A DNA stretch of 11,896 bases from Spirochaetaceae bacterium (GTDB taxonomy: Bacteria > Spirochaetota > Spirochaetia > Treponematales > Treponemataceae): NCBI GenBank assembly GCA_017646305.1, contig JAGCMR010000291.1:1-11896 (forward strand). Reading direction: 5' to 3'. Within the stretch, counting starts at the first letter, position 1. Each line of letters starts with the position of its first letter. Of the stretch, positions 1-6,781 are shown in pieces. The notes under the pieces are model-generated. The model worked only from the letters and a program-made list of their open reading frames with translations. It was not told the origin of the DNA and did no database searches. The position numbers were made by a program, and so were the translations under genes.

Positions 1-196
1 ACAGCAAGCCCTGATTAGCGACAGAAACTTGGCCCGTTCAGAGCGGCACAGTCCAGTTTCCGTGTTCTCGTGCTTACGCAGCGAGAGCAAACTGACGATT
101 ATCTTCGGCAGTTATAGTTTTTGTCTGTTCAGAGGACAGGCAACCTCACCTGCAGCTCAAGTCCACGTTCACACCCGTCGAAACCGGTGCACCCCC
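1..196 (-). ncRNA. ssrA: tmRNA (transfer-messenger RNA), 5' part; 3' part outside the window
   Basis: This RNA rescues stalled ribosomes. It acts first as alanine-tRNA and then as mRNA for a degradation tag, together with SmpB. On the minus strand the 5' end reads GGGGGTGCACC followed by the tmRNA signature GGTTTCGACGGG (174-185). An H-type pseudoknot (PK1) lies at 132-152, with stem 1 CAGG/CCTG and stem 2 GAGG/CCTC interleaved. The tag frame follows after TATAACT. Its stop codon UAA sits in a GUAA loop closed by UGC/GCA and CUCG/CGAG, which matches helix 5 of known tmRNAs. The visible 196 nt are about half of a usual tmRNA of roughly 350 nt. Later pseudoknots and the 3' acceptor arm lie beyond base 1. 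The mature 5' end is placed at 196 by comparison with the 7-bp acceptor stem and could be off by one. Open reading frames across this region are incidental. Confidence 0.93.
74..109 (-). other. tmRNA proteolysis-tag reading frame AEDNRQFALAA-stop
   Basis: The resume codon is GCC (107-109), preceded by TAACT. The frame runs Ala-Glu-Asp-Asn-Arg-Gln-Phe-Ala-Leu-Ala-Ala and stops with TAA at 74-76. The ALAA ending is the usual degron recognised by ClpXP-type proteases. The alanine resume codon matches the alanine carried by tmRNA. The 11-residue length is close to that of the E. coli tag (ANDENYALAA). Confidence 0.88.
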
Positions 197-225
197 GATA
201 TATATCAGGGAAGGACATCAACCTT

Positions 226-261
226 GATCTTAAATATAAGCAAAGCACATATAAAAGTCAA
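226..261 (-). promoter_or_regulatory. Probable sigma-70 promoter of ssrA
   Basis: On the minus strand TTGACT (256-261) is followed after exactly 17 bases by TATATT (233-238). Transcription would begin near 226, giving a leader of about 30 nt before the mature tmRNA 5' end, to be removed by RNase P. The -35 element abuts the T-tract of the terminator of the upstream receptor gene. Confidence 0.65.
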
Positions 262-304
262 GAAAAATAGATCTGTAGGTACTAATTATTTTATTTCCTA
301 CAGA
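261..304 (-). terminator. Probable intrinsic terminator of the chemotaxis receptor gene
   Basis: On the minus strand an 8-bp perfect stem TCTGTAGG/CCTACAGA (297-304 with 272-279) encloses a 17-nt AT-rich loop. A T-run (263-267) follows about four bases past the stem. It begins 8 bases after the receptor stop codon. The long loop makes it less than ideal, but its position between two same-strand units fits. Confidence 0.6.
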
Positions 305-312
305 CCAACCAA

Positions 313-2370
313 TTATACTCTAAACCTCTCCAGCTCGTTACTAATATTCATAATAGAACGGCGTGTTTCATTAGACAAGGAAGATAAGGCTGTACTAATG
401 GCACGTACCCTAATGGTATTTTCCTTCATCATGTCCATATTACCTTTCATAGATATAGCAGATTCTTCCAAAGCCTCTATTTCACGCTGAATGGTTGCAT
501 TTTCTGAAGCCATTGCATCAGAAGTAGTCTTTGTTTTCATGGTGGCTTCCATTACAGCCTCTACAACAGATCGCATTTGATTTGAACCAGCAGACTGCTC
601 TTCCATAGCTGTAGAGATTTCTTGAACCATGATATTTGTATTTTTGATTCCATCTGACACAATATCAAATGCTAATCTCAAATCCTCTGAAAGCTCTGTA
701 ATTCCTGCCATAGAATCCAAAATTGTTGTCAACTGAATACCGATGGTACGAGATTGCTTGGAAGCATTTTCACTGAGCTTTCTAATTTCATCAGCAACAA
801 CACTAAAGCCCTGTCCAGCCTCTCCAGCGTGAGCTGCTTCGATAGCAGCATTCATAGCCAGCAAATTGGTTTGACTTGCAATGGAAGAAATCACTCGGTT
901 TGCTTCTTGGAGCATTTGTGATTCAGCAAAAATCTCACTGATACGCAGGGTAACATTTTTCTGAACACTTGCACCATGTTCAGCACTTTCCTCCAGCTGT
1001 CCAAAGGATGCCACCAGCTGGTTCACAGCACTGTATACGTCCTGAATATTTCTCAATAATTCCTCAACTACAATAGCAGCCTGCTTACCACCCTCACTCT
1101 GGATAGAGACCATCTTATTCAGCTCAGAAATTTCTCTAATAATATTATTTATGGAGCGAACAGTCCCATTAACATTAGTCATTTGCTCGCCAATGTTAGT
1201 ATCTACAATCTCCATGTAGTTATAAGTATCATCAACGGATGAAACCACATCCATAATACAGTCAGCAGTACGTCCACCAGACTCTACCAAACTCATATTA
1301 GACTTCTTTACATTTGTAATTGCACCCTGCAAATTCTCAATAAATTGATTAAATCCAGAAATGGAGTTTCCAAATAAATCCAGAACTGCACCTCTACTAG
1401 CACGAAGACGCTTCTGTAGGTTAGCCTCTTCTGCATTTAACTCTTTTACGGCACTCTCCAATTCTCGCAAGGGAAGAATTAGGGCCTTAATACAGGCATA
1501 AAGCCAAATCAACAGATTTACTAAAAAGAAAACAATGATACCTTTAAGAGAACCACGGGCAAATTCACCCCAAGTAAAAGGAATCCGTAAAACCGCTACC
1601 CAGCCAACTTCCTGAAAAGGCAAAAGCATATAGGCACCATGGAGGGTATTTACAAAGCTCGTTTCTTTAACAAATAGCTCGTTACCTACCAGCTCTGGCA
1701 ACACCTCAGTAATAGGAATTTTATCTGCAAGATTTTCTTCCCCATTACTTCCTGTTAGCTCCAACAAACTATTGAAAAAATATAACTCAGTCTTTTTATC
1801 TAAGGTACTATACATAACATCGATAAAATCACTGAATGGAATTCCTGTACCAACCATACCAACTACAGTCTTACGCTCATTGCGAACAGGCACATTTAAC
1901 CACAGCATGGTTTTATCTAATACAGCATTATAGTTTACGTTAAAGTTATAAGTATCAGTTTCAAAGATGGTAAGATTGTACCAGTAATCATCTGGATTAT
2001 TTGGATCTACATGATAAGAAAACTCCATGTCAGAGTAAAAATCCTTCTCTATTACTGAAACCCAGAAAATATTTTTTCCTAAAAAGGACTCTTTAAAGGT
2101 GAAGAATTCCTCCCAGGCCAAGGCTTTAAGCTCTTCATTTGAAGGATCTTCAAAATGCTTTATTACTACAGGGGACTTGGCAAGCTGTAAGGCCATAGCA
2201 ACCTCAGAATCAAAACCAGCCTTGAACTCCAGCTTCTTTAATTCACCAATACTCTTCAGCTCTTCATTAGCTACTTTATGAAATTCACTACTGGCATGCA
2301 TGGCAATAAATATAAAGGATACAACCATAAATACTACAAAGGCAATCTTGATTCTTATCGATTTTTTCAT
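313..2370 (-). CDS. Methyl-accepting chemotaxis protein (transmembrane receptor)
   Basis: This is a 685-residue inner-membrane chemoreceptor that passes a ligand signal to CheW/CheA. A hydrophobic segment at about residues 8-25 is TM1. A periplasmic region of roughly 245 residues looks like a double Cache sensor (DDYWYN, then MLWLNVPVRNER and VGMVGTGIPF). TM2 is at about 275-298, followed by a HAMP-like linker and a long coiled-coil signalling domain. The tip, at about 495-530, contains SQTNLLAMNAAIEAAHAGE and GQGFSVVADEIRKL. There is no C-terminal NWETF-like CheR tether; the protein ends in ERFRV. An upstream in-frame ATG at 2388 would add six residues. I chose 2370 because GGAGAGG lies about six bases before it and the TM1 signal starts there. 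The Arg of the amino-acid-binding Cache motif is not visible near DDYWYN, so the ligand is unknown. It diverges from the SUMF1 gene and ends ahead of ssrA. Confidence 0.93.
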   Translation of the reverse strand: MKKSIRIKIAFVVFMVVSFIFIAMHASSEFHKVANEELKSIGELKKLEFKAGFDSEVAMALQLAKSPVVIKHFEDPSNEELKALAWEEFFTFKESFLGKNIFWVSVIEKDFYSDMEFSYHVDPNNPDDYWYNLTIFETDTYNFNVNYNAVLDKTMLWLNVPVRNERKTVVGMVGTGIPFSDFIDVMYSTLDKKTELYFFNSLLELTGSNGEENLADKIPITEVLPELVGNELFVKETSFVNTLHGAYMLLPFQEVGWVAVLRIPFTWGEFARGSLKGIIVFFLVNLLIWLYACIKALILPLRELESAVKELNAEEANLQKRLRASRGAVLDLFGNSISGFNQFIENLQGAITNVKKSNMSLVESGGRTADCIMDVVSSVDDTYNYMEIVDTNIGEQMTNVNGTVRSINNIIREISELNKMVSIQSEGGKQAAIVVEELLRNIQDVYSAVNQLVASFGQLEESAEHGASVQKNVTLRISEIFAESQMLQEANRVISSIASQTNLLAMNAAIEAAHAGEAGQGFSVVADEIRKLSENASKQSRTIGIQLTTILDSMAGITELSEDLRLAFDIVSDGIKNTNIMVQEISTAMEEQSAGSNQMRSVVEAVMEATMKTKTTSDAMASENATIQREIEALEESAISMKGNMDMMKENTIRVRAISTALSSLSNETRRSIMNISNELERFRV

Positions 2371-2415
2371 ATTTTTCCTCTCCACCATGAACCATCCGCA
2401 AAATCTAGCCAGCTA

Positions 2416-2547
2416 TAACTGATACCTAAATTTTTAGTAACTGATTCACCAAATTATTATAACCAATTATTACCATCTTTCATAGTATTATTAAAAGAAA
2501 AATGTCTTTTTTTAATAAATTTTCTCTAAAATCATCTTAGTAACTGA
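2416..2547 (+). repeat. Three direct TAACTGA repeats (possible regulator sites)
   Basis: TAACTGA occurs at 2416-2422, 2438-2444 and 2541-2547. The second and third share the longer word TTAGTAACTGA (2434-2444 and 2537-2547). The first two start 22 bases apart, about two helical turns. The third overlaps the -35 element of the plus-strand promoter. A shared binding site for a regulator of both divergent genes is possible, but chance recurrence in AT-rich DNA cannot be excluded. Confidence 0.4.
2488..2518. repeat. Imperfect inverted repeat in the divergent intergenic region
   Basis: TTATTAAAAGAA (2488-2499) can pair with TTTTTTTAATAA (2507-2518) over 12 bp, with one G-T wobble and a 7-base loop. 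It lies between the two divergent genes and not behind a stop codon, so an operator or AT-rich structural element is more likely than a terminator. It is almost entirely A/T, so the evidence is modest. Confidence 0.35.
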
Positions 2548-2580
2548 CAAAATACAAAAAGCATGGTACTATATATTTTC
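2544..2580 (+). promoter_or_regulatory. Probable sigma-70 promoter of the SUMF1-fold/MBL pair
   Basis: CTGACA (2544-2549) is followed after 17 bases by TACTAT (2567-2572), predicting a start near 2579. The leader of about 37 nt carries a strong ribosome site AAGGAGG (2601-2607) before the ATG at 2616. Confidence 0.5.
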
Positions 2581-2615
2581 ATAAAGGTTTTATACACTGT
2601 AAGGAGGATATTTTA

Positions 2616-3440
2616 ATGGCCACAATTACAATGGAGCAGATAGATGAGATTATCATTATTCCAGCCAGTAAGGTTGCCAAAATCACTGGTCTCGACAATG
2701 AGGGTGTTTTTATTGAAGGAAGAACAGTGAGTCTCACCTCATTTCAAATGTGTCGTAATCCTGTAACCCAGGATCTTTTTGAATTAGTAATGGGATATAA
2801 CCCTGGTAATGCAAACTGGTTGTCATCCTCCCAAGAAAACACAAAGTTATTTCCTGTAAACAATGTAAACTGGTACGAAGCCATTGTTTTTTGCAACAAG
2901 TTAAGCACTCTCATGGGATTTCGACCTTGCTACACAATTAGTGGTACCACAGATCCAGACACCTGGGGAGAAATTCCCACTACAAACAATGTTTTATGGA
3001 ATTCTGTAATATGGGATACTGATGCAGATGGATTTAGGCTTCCTACAGAAGCTGAATGGGAATTTACAGCTCGTGGAGGAGATCCCAATTCCATTTCTTG
3101 GAAGTTCTCCTATGCAGGAAGTAGTGCCATTGATGAGGTGGCTTGGTTTAAGGACAATAGCGATAGCAGTCTTCATCAGGTAGGATTAAAAAAATCCACC
3201 ACTTCTGGTGTGAACGATATGAGTGGTAACGTGTATGAATGGTGTTGGGACTGGTTTAGCCGTATTCCGCCCCAAGAACAGGTAAATCCCATGGGACCTA
3301 ACAGTGGAACAAACCGTGTACGTCGTGGTGGAAGCTGGTTAAACTATGCCCGAAGCTGTACAGTCACTTATCGTAACTGTGATTCCCCAGAAACAGTCTA
3401 CGGAAATATTGGCTTCCGTTTGGCTCGGTCATCTGTATAA
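2616..3440 (+). CDS. SUMF1 / formylglycine-generating-enzyme-fold protein, probably not a true FGE
   Basis: This is a 274-residue protein of the FGE-sulfatase (C-type-lectin-like) fold, without a signal peptide or membrane segment. Family marks in order are VSLTSFQMCRNPVTQ (about 38-52), FPVNNVNWYEAIVFCNKLS, GFRLPTEAEWEFTARGG, GVNDMSGNVYEWCWDW, and RRGGSW near 236-241, ending in NIGFRLARS. In human FGE two copper-binding cysteines lie five apart after RGGSF. Here the first is Asn243, and only the second, Cys248, remains. Sulfatase activation is therefore unlikely, and a binding or different oxidase role is possible; the substrate is unknown. The start is supported by AAGGAGG eight bases upstream. 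The MBL gene follows 15 bases after the stop, so the two are probably co-transcribed. The name FGE would be misleading without the missing cysteine. Confidence 0.85.
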   Translation: MATITMEQIDEIIIIPASKVAKITGLDNEGVFIEGRTVSLTSFQMCRNPVTQDLFELVMGYNPGNANWLSSSQENTKLFPVNNVNWYEAIVFCNKLSTLMGFRPCYTISGTTDPDTWGEIPTTNNVLWNSVIWDTDADGFRLPTEAEWEFTARGGDPNSISWKFSYAGSSAIDEVAWFKDNSDSSLHQVGLKKSTTSGVNDMSGNVYEWCWDWFSRIPPQEQVNPMGPNSGTNRVRRGGSWLNYARSCTVTYRNCDSPETVYGNIGFRLARSSV

Positions 3441-3455
3441 TTTTTGGAGAAAATA

Positions 3456-4163
3456 ATGAGTAAGAGTATTTTTGAAACAGATTTTTACAAGGTATTGTAT
3501 CGGCCCTGTGGAGATTTGCAAACAAATTGTTATATCGTTATCAACAAGAAAACAGGTTCATCCTTGGTAGTTGATGCTGGAATGGAAGCTGCAGATTGGG
3601 TTAAATCTCAGGTACAGGATCCCTTGGCAATTCTTAACACCCACGGCCATTTTGATCATGTGTGGAGCAATGCTGAGTTGAAAAAAGCTTGGCCTCAAAC
3701 TCCCATTGTCTGTCCCTACGAGGATGTTTTTCTAGCAACCCAAGATAGATTTATGCAAGGACAACCCACCTGTTCTGTGGACATTATGGTGGGAGCCCCA
3801 GAAGGAGCTCCTATTCAGGATTTCCAGTCCACCACTAGCAATCTTGGCAGAAGAAATCTTTTCCAGTGGGAAGATTTGGTAACAGAATTTATCTGTTATC
3901 CTGGTCATACTCCAGGAAACAGTGTCATTATCTTGTGGCACCAAGATGAACCTGAAAAAAAGGCTATGTTTAGTGGAGACTTTATCTTTTATCGCTCCAT
4001 TGGACGAAGCGACTTTAAGTTTTCCTCCCACAGCGTTATGAAGGCTAGCCTGAAGGAAGTAATGAAGCTAGAGGGAGATATGCCTGTATTCCCTGGTCAC
4101 GATGCCTTTACCCGCCTCAGTGATGAAAAACTCTTTATCCCGCGTTGGATAGAAAGTATGTAA
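3456..4163 (+). CDS. Metallo-beta-lactamase-fold hydrolase (glyoxalase II-like)
   Basis: This is a 235-residue cytoplasmic MBL-fold hydrolase with a complete binuclear metal site. It has THGHFDH (His63, His65, Asp67, His68), PGHTPG (His151), SGD (Asp175) and FPGH (His215). It resembles the GloB/YcbL-like group that cleaves thioesters such as S-lactoylglutathione, but the substrate cannot be read from sequence. A TTG at 3444 could start the frame four codons earlier. I prefer the ATG at 3456 because GGAG (3446-3449) is then correctly spaced as the ribosome site. It lies 15 bases downstream of the SUMF1-fold gene and converges on the two-component operon with only 33 bases between stop codons. 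That gap has a 5-bp hairpin (ACAAC/GTTGT, 4166-4179) without a good T-run, so no clear terminator is visible. Confidence 0.88.
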   Translation: MSKSIFETDFYKVLYRPCGDLQTNCYIVINKKTGSSLVVDAGMEAADWVKSQVQDPLAILNTHGHFDHVWSNAELKKAWPQTPIVCPYEDVFLATQDRFMQGQPTCSVDIMVGAPEGAPIQDFQSTTSNLGRRNLFQWEDLVTEFICYPGHTPGNSVIILWHQDEPEKKAMFSGDFIFYRSIGRSDFKFSSHSVMKASLKEVMKLEGDMPVFPGHDAFTRLSDEKLFIPRWIESM

Positions 4164-4196
4164 ACACAACTAAGGTTGTTGGATAGAAGGCTTGCA

Positions 4197-5543
4197 TTAC
4201 CCCTCGCCGTATTCTTCTAGTTTACGGTGGAGGGTTTTGCGACCAATGCCCAAAATATCAGCTGTTTTTGTTTTATTTCCTTGATTAGAAGCCAAATTTT
4301 GCTGAATGATAATTTTTTCAGCCTCTGCCATAGTAATTCCCACGGGAACTTGAATCACATTTGATTCTGCTGCCCCACGAACGGTAGGGGGTAAATCCTC
4401 CAAGGTGATTTCATTTCCAGAGCACATAACAACTGCACTTTCCACACAATTACGAAGCTGACGGATATTTCCTGGCCAGTCATACTTATACAGGGCAGAA
4501 CGTGAGCGAGCATCAAAGCCCGTGATGAACTTGTTGTTTTCCCGATTAAACTCATCTAAAAAGGCATTAAGCATAAGGGGAATATCATCCTTGCGGTCCC
4601 GCAGTGGTGGTACCTGAATATGCACTACGTTGAGGCGATAGAACAAGTCTTCTCGGAACCTGCTCTGGGCAATTTCTTCTTCTAGGTTTCTGTTAGTGGC
4701 GGCTATAACCCGTACATCAACCTCCAGTGTCTCCTCTCCACCAACTCGTTCAAATCGTTTATCCTGCAGCACCCGAAGAATCTTTATCTGTACGTTTTGG
4801 TTGATCTCTCCAATTTCATCCAAGAAGATGGTACCAGTGTTGGCTAACTCAAATCGTCCCCGCTTCTGAGCTACAGCTCCAGTAAAGGCACCTTTTTCGT
4901 GACCAAAAAGCTCGCTTTCCAGCAGGGTTTCCGACAAGGCAGCACAATGAACCTTGATAAAAGGATTATCCTTTCTAAGAGAAAGATTGTGGAGGGCATT
5001 GGCAATGAGCTCCTTTCCCGTACCGCTTTCCCCAGTAATCAACACAGCAGCCTTTGTACTAGCAGCCTTTCGTACCATCTGAAAAATTCGCTGCATCTCG
5101 GTACTTTTTCCAATGATTGATTCAAAGGAGGTTTTAGCATCAAGCTCCTGCTGCAGGGAGGAGTGACGGATTTCCAGCTCACGACCAGCCAAGGCTCGCT
5201 TTACAATCAAGGAAAGCCTGTCAAGACTCAGGGGCTTGGTTAAAAAATCATAGGCACCATTTCGCATGGCATCCACCGCTGTATCTATACTTCCGTGGCC
5301 TGTTAATACAATAACAGGAATCCCTGGACTTTCTCCTCGAACCTTGGCCAGCACTTCTTCTCCAGAAATGCCAGGCATCCGTAAATCGGTAATTACTAAA
5401 TCAATATCACCTTTTTCTATAAGAGCAAGACCTTCAGCACCATTGGCGGCAAGTTTCACAGAATAACCATCTAACTCCAAGGCAGCAGAAAGGCCTTCCC
5501 GAATATTTTTTTCATCATCAATAATCAAAATGGTAAAATTCAT
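4197..5543 (-). CDS. Sigma-54-dependent response regulator, NtrC family
   Basis: This 448-residue transcriptional activator has all three NtrC modules. The receiver domain (1-120) has the acidic pair Asp9-Asp10, phosphoacceptor Asp53, Thr81 and Lys103. The AAA+ domain has Walker A GESGTGKE (171-178), the sigma-54 contact loop GAFTGA (218-223) and Walker B FLDE (240-243), followed by the arginine-rich RFREDLFYRL. A Fis-type helix-turn-helix closes the protein (TKTADILGIGRKTLHRKL). All key residues are intact, so it should be phosphorylated and activate RpoN promoters. The start overlaps the kinase stop by four bases (ATGA) with TGGAG upstream, so the partner is clear. It is the last gene of the operon. 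It resembles AtoC/NtrC, but target genes cannot be deduced, and I found no sigma-54 promoter in the window. Confidence 0.95.
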   Translation of the reverse strand: MNFTILIIDDEKNIREGLSAALELDGYSVKLAANGAEGLALIEKGDIDLVITDLRMPGISGEEVLAKVRGESPGIPVIVLTGHGSIDTAVDAMRNGAYDFLTKPLSLDRLSLIVKRALAGRELEIRHSSLQQELDAKTSFESIIGKSTEMQRIFQMVRKAASTKAAVLITGESGTGKELIANALHNLSLRKDNPFIKVHCAALSETLLESELFGHEKGAFTGAVAQKRGRFELANTGTIFLDEIGEINQNVQIKILRVLQDKRFERVGGEETLEVDVRVIAATNRNLEEEIAQSRFREDLFYRLNVVHIQVPPLRDRKDDIPLMLNAFLDEFNRENNKFITGFDARSRSALYKYDWPGNIRQLRNCVESAVVMCSGNEITLEDLPPTVRGAAESNVIQVPVGITMAEAEKIIIQQNLASNQGNKTKTADILGIGRKTLHRKLEEYGEG

Positions 5544-6781
5544 GACTTATACTCCAAAAGTCGTTGCTCCAGCTGAGGAATGGGCAAACTTATGGTAAAA
5601 ACAGTTCCCTCCCCCGCCAGAGATTTAACTTGAATGTCACCGGAAAATTCCTTGACAATTTTATATACCATGGTTAAACCTAGTCCTGTTCCAGTGGTTT
5701 TTGTGGTAAAATAAGGCTCAAAAATACGAGCTGAAATTTCCTCACTCATACCGCAACCATTATCTGCAAAACTCAAAATAAAAAAATCAGATTTTACTTG
5801 AGTGTTCACCCACAAAAGCTTGGAATCCTTTTTTCCTTCCCCAGATTCATCTCCACCAAAAACAGTGTTTTCAGCAGGACACAGGGCTGCAATGGCATTT
5901 TGGACAAGATTCAGTACCACTTGACGGAATAGCTTGTCATCCAGCATCAGCTTGGGAGGTCCTTCCATTAAATCCATCTGAAGCTGAATACCCTTGCTCT
6001 CCATTTCTGGACGGCAAAAATCCATGTATTGTTCTAAAAGTTCATTGGGATTAAGCAGCTGATATTCAGCCTTAATGGGACGAACCGCAAAGAGAAAATC
6101 GTTGACAATGCCGTTGAGCCGATCTATTTCTTCGTTCACCACAGAAATATAATTTTCCACAAACTTTTCCGCTGGCAAAACCCCTTCTTGACTTCGGGCC
6201 TTTGCAATGGATTTTTGCAAAAGTTGAATATGAATACTTAATCCCGCCAAAGGATTTTTAATTTCATGGGCAACATTGGCAGCTAAGGTGGTTAAATCTT
6301 CCAGTTTTTCCATGCGACGAATCAAAACTTCTTGGCGACGACTTTCTGTTACATCGTCTACGGAAATAATATTTCCCTCCACCTTTTTCTTTCGCACCAA
6401 GGGCATGACAGTCACAACAAGAAATTTAATGCTACCGCCAGCTGTAGCTACGGTAAATTCTCGGCATACATTGGACTGGCCCTTTTCATAGGTGGTTTTA
6501 ATAAACTCAGCAATTTCTTTTTCGCCAATCAAATCCCAAACGGAAACCTCCTGACTACGCATTTCAGAAATCCGCTGAACGAAGGATAACATTCGTTCTG
6601 CAGCCTTATTTACCTTAAAAACTAGAAAATTTTCGTCACAAACGATAAAGGCCATTTTTAAGGAATTGAGCACAGCATCAAAGATTTCATTTTCTTCGAT
6701 GAGGGCTTCAAATAATTGCTCCACCTGCTCACTGCTGAGTTTGGAAATTTTTCCAGAAACCCGCTTGAACCAGTCAATCAT
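5540..6781 (-). CDS. Soluble PAS-domain sensor histidine kinase, NtrB/AtoS-like
   Basis: This is a 413-residue kinase without transmembrane segments, so it senses a cytoplasmic signal. A PAS domain covers about 35-145 (from FIVCDENFLVFKVNKAAERM to DDVTESR). The dimerisation/phosphoacceptor domain has NVAHEIKNPLAGL with His172. The ATPase domain has an N box with Asn291 and Asn295, DNGCGM (340-345), the F box FEPYFTTK and the G2 box GTGLGL (364-369). All catalytic motifs are present. It should phosphorylate the downstream regulator, with which it overlaps by four bases. Its own ATG overlaps the holB stop as ATGA, with GGTGGAG about seven bases upstream. A charged stretch (about 309-320) lies between the N and G1 boxes. 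The signal bound by the PAS domain is unknown. Confidence 0.95.
   Translation of the reverse strand: MIDWFKRVSGKISKLSSEQVEQLFEALIEENEIFDAVLNSLKMAFIVCDENFLVFKVNKAAERMLSFVQRISEMRSQEVSVWDLIGEKEIAEFIKTTYEKGQSNVCREFTVATAGGSIKFLVVTVMPLVRKKKVEGNIISVDDVTESRRQEVLIRRMEKLEDLTTLAANVAHEIKNPLAGLSIHIQLLQKSIAKARSQEGVLPAEKFVENYISVVNEEIDRLNGIVNDFLFAVRPIKAEYQLLNPNELLEQYMDFCRPEMESKGIQLQMDLMEGPPKLMLDDKLFRQVVLNLVQNAIAALCPAENTVFGGDESGEGKKDSKLLWVNTQVKSDFFILSFADNGCGMSEEISARIFEPYFTTKTTGTGLGLTMVYKIVKEFSGDIQVKSLAGEGTVFTISLPIPQLEQRLLEYKS

Larger units (their letters stand above)
2371..2615. promoter_or_regulatory. Divergent intergenic control region between receptor and SUMF1-fold gene
   Basis: This is 245 bases of AT-rich DNA with no convincing ORF. 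It holds a plus-strand promoter, three TAACTGA repeats and an inverted repeat (listed separately). For the minus-strand receptor I see only a perfect -10 TATAAT (2456-2461, minus strand) without a convincing -35 at 16-18 bases. The receptor promoter therefore remains uncertain and may need an activator or another sigma factor. Confidence 0.5.

Noticed and set aside
197..206. Palindrome GATATATATC just upstream of the tmRNA 5' end
   Set aside because: It is short and AT-rich, within the predicted leader, with no evidence of function.
29..490. Open plus-strand frame of 153 codons
   Set aside because: It runs antisense through the tmRNA, its promoter, the terminator and the receptor 3' end. It has no domain signal and an implausible composition.
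2371..2388. Six-codon N-terminal extension of the chemoreceptor (ATG at 2388)
   Set aside because: GGAGAGG lies inside the extension, correctly spaced for the ATG at 2370.
3310..3430. Variable region of a diversity-generating retroelement in the SUMF1 gene
   Set aside because: The fold is compatible, but no template repeat or reverse transcriptase is present in the window, so it stays only a check item.
3444..3455. TTG start for the MBL hydrolase
   Set aside because: The TTG lies on the GGAG ribosome site of the better ATG at 3456.
4166..4179. Hairpin ACAAC/GTTGT between convergent genes as a bidirectional terminator
   Set aside because: It has only 5 bp and no proper T-run on either side.
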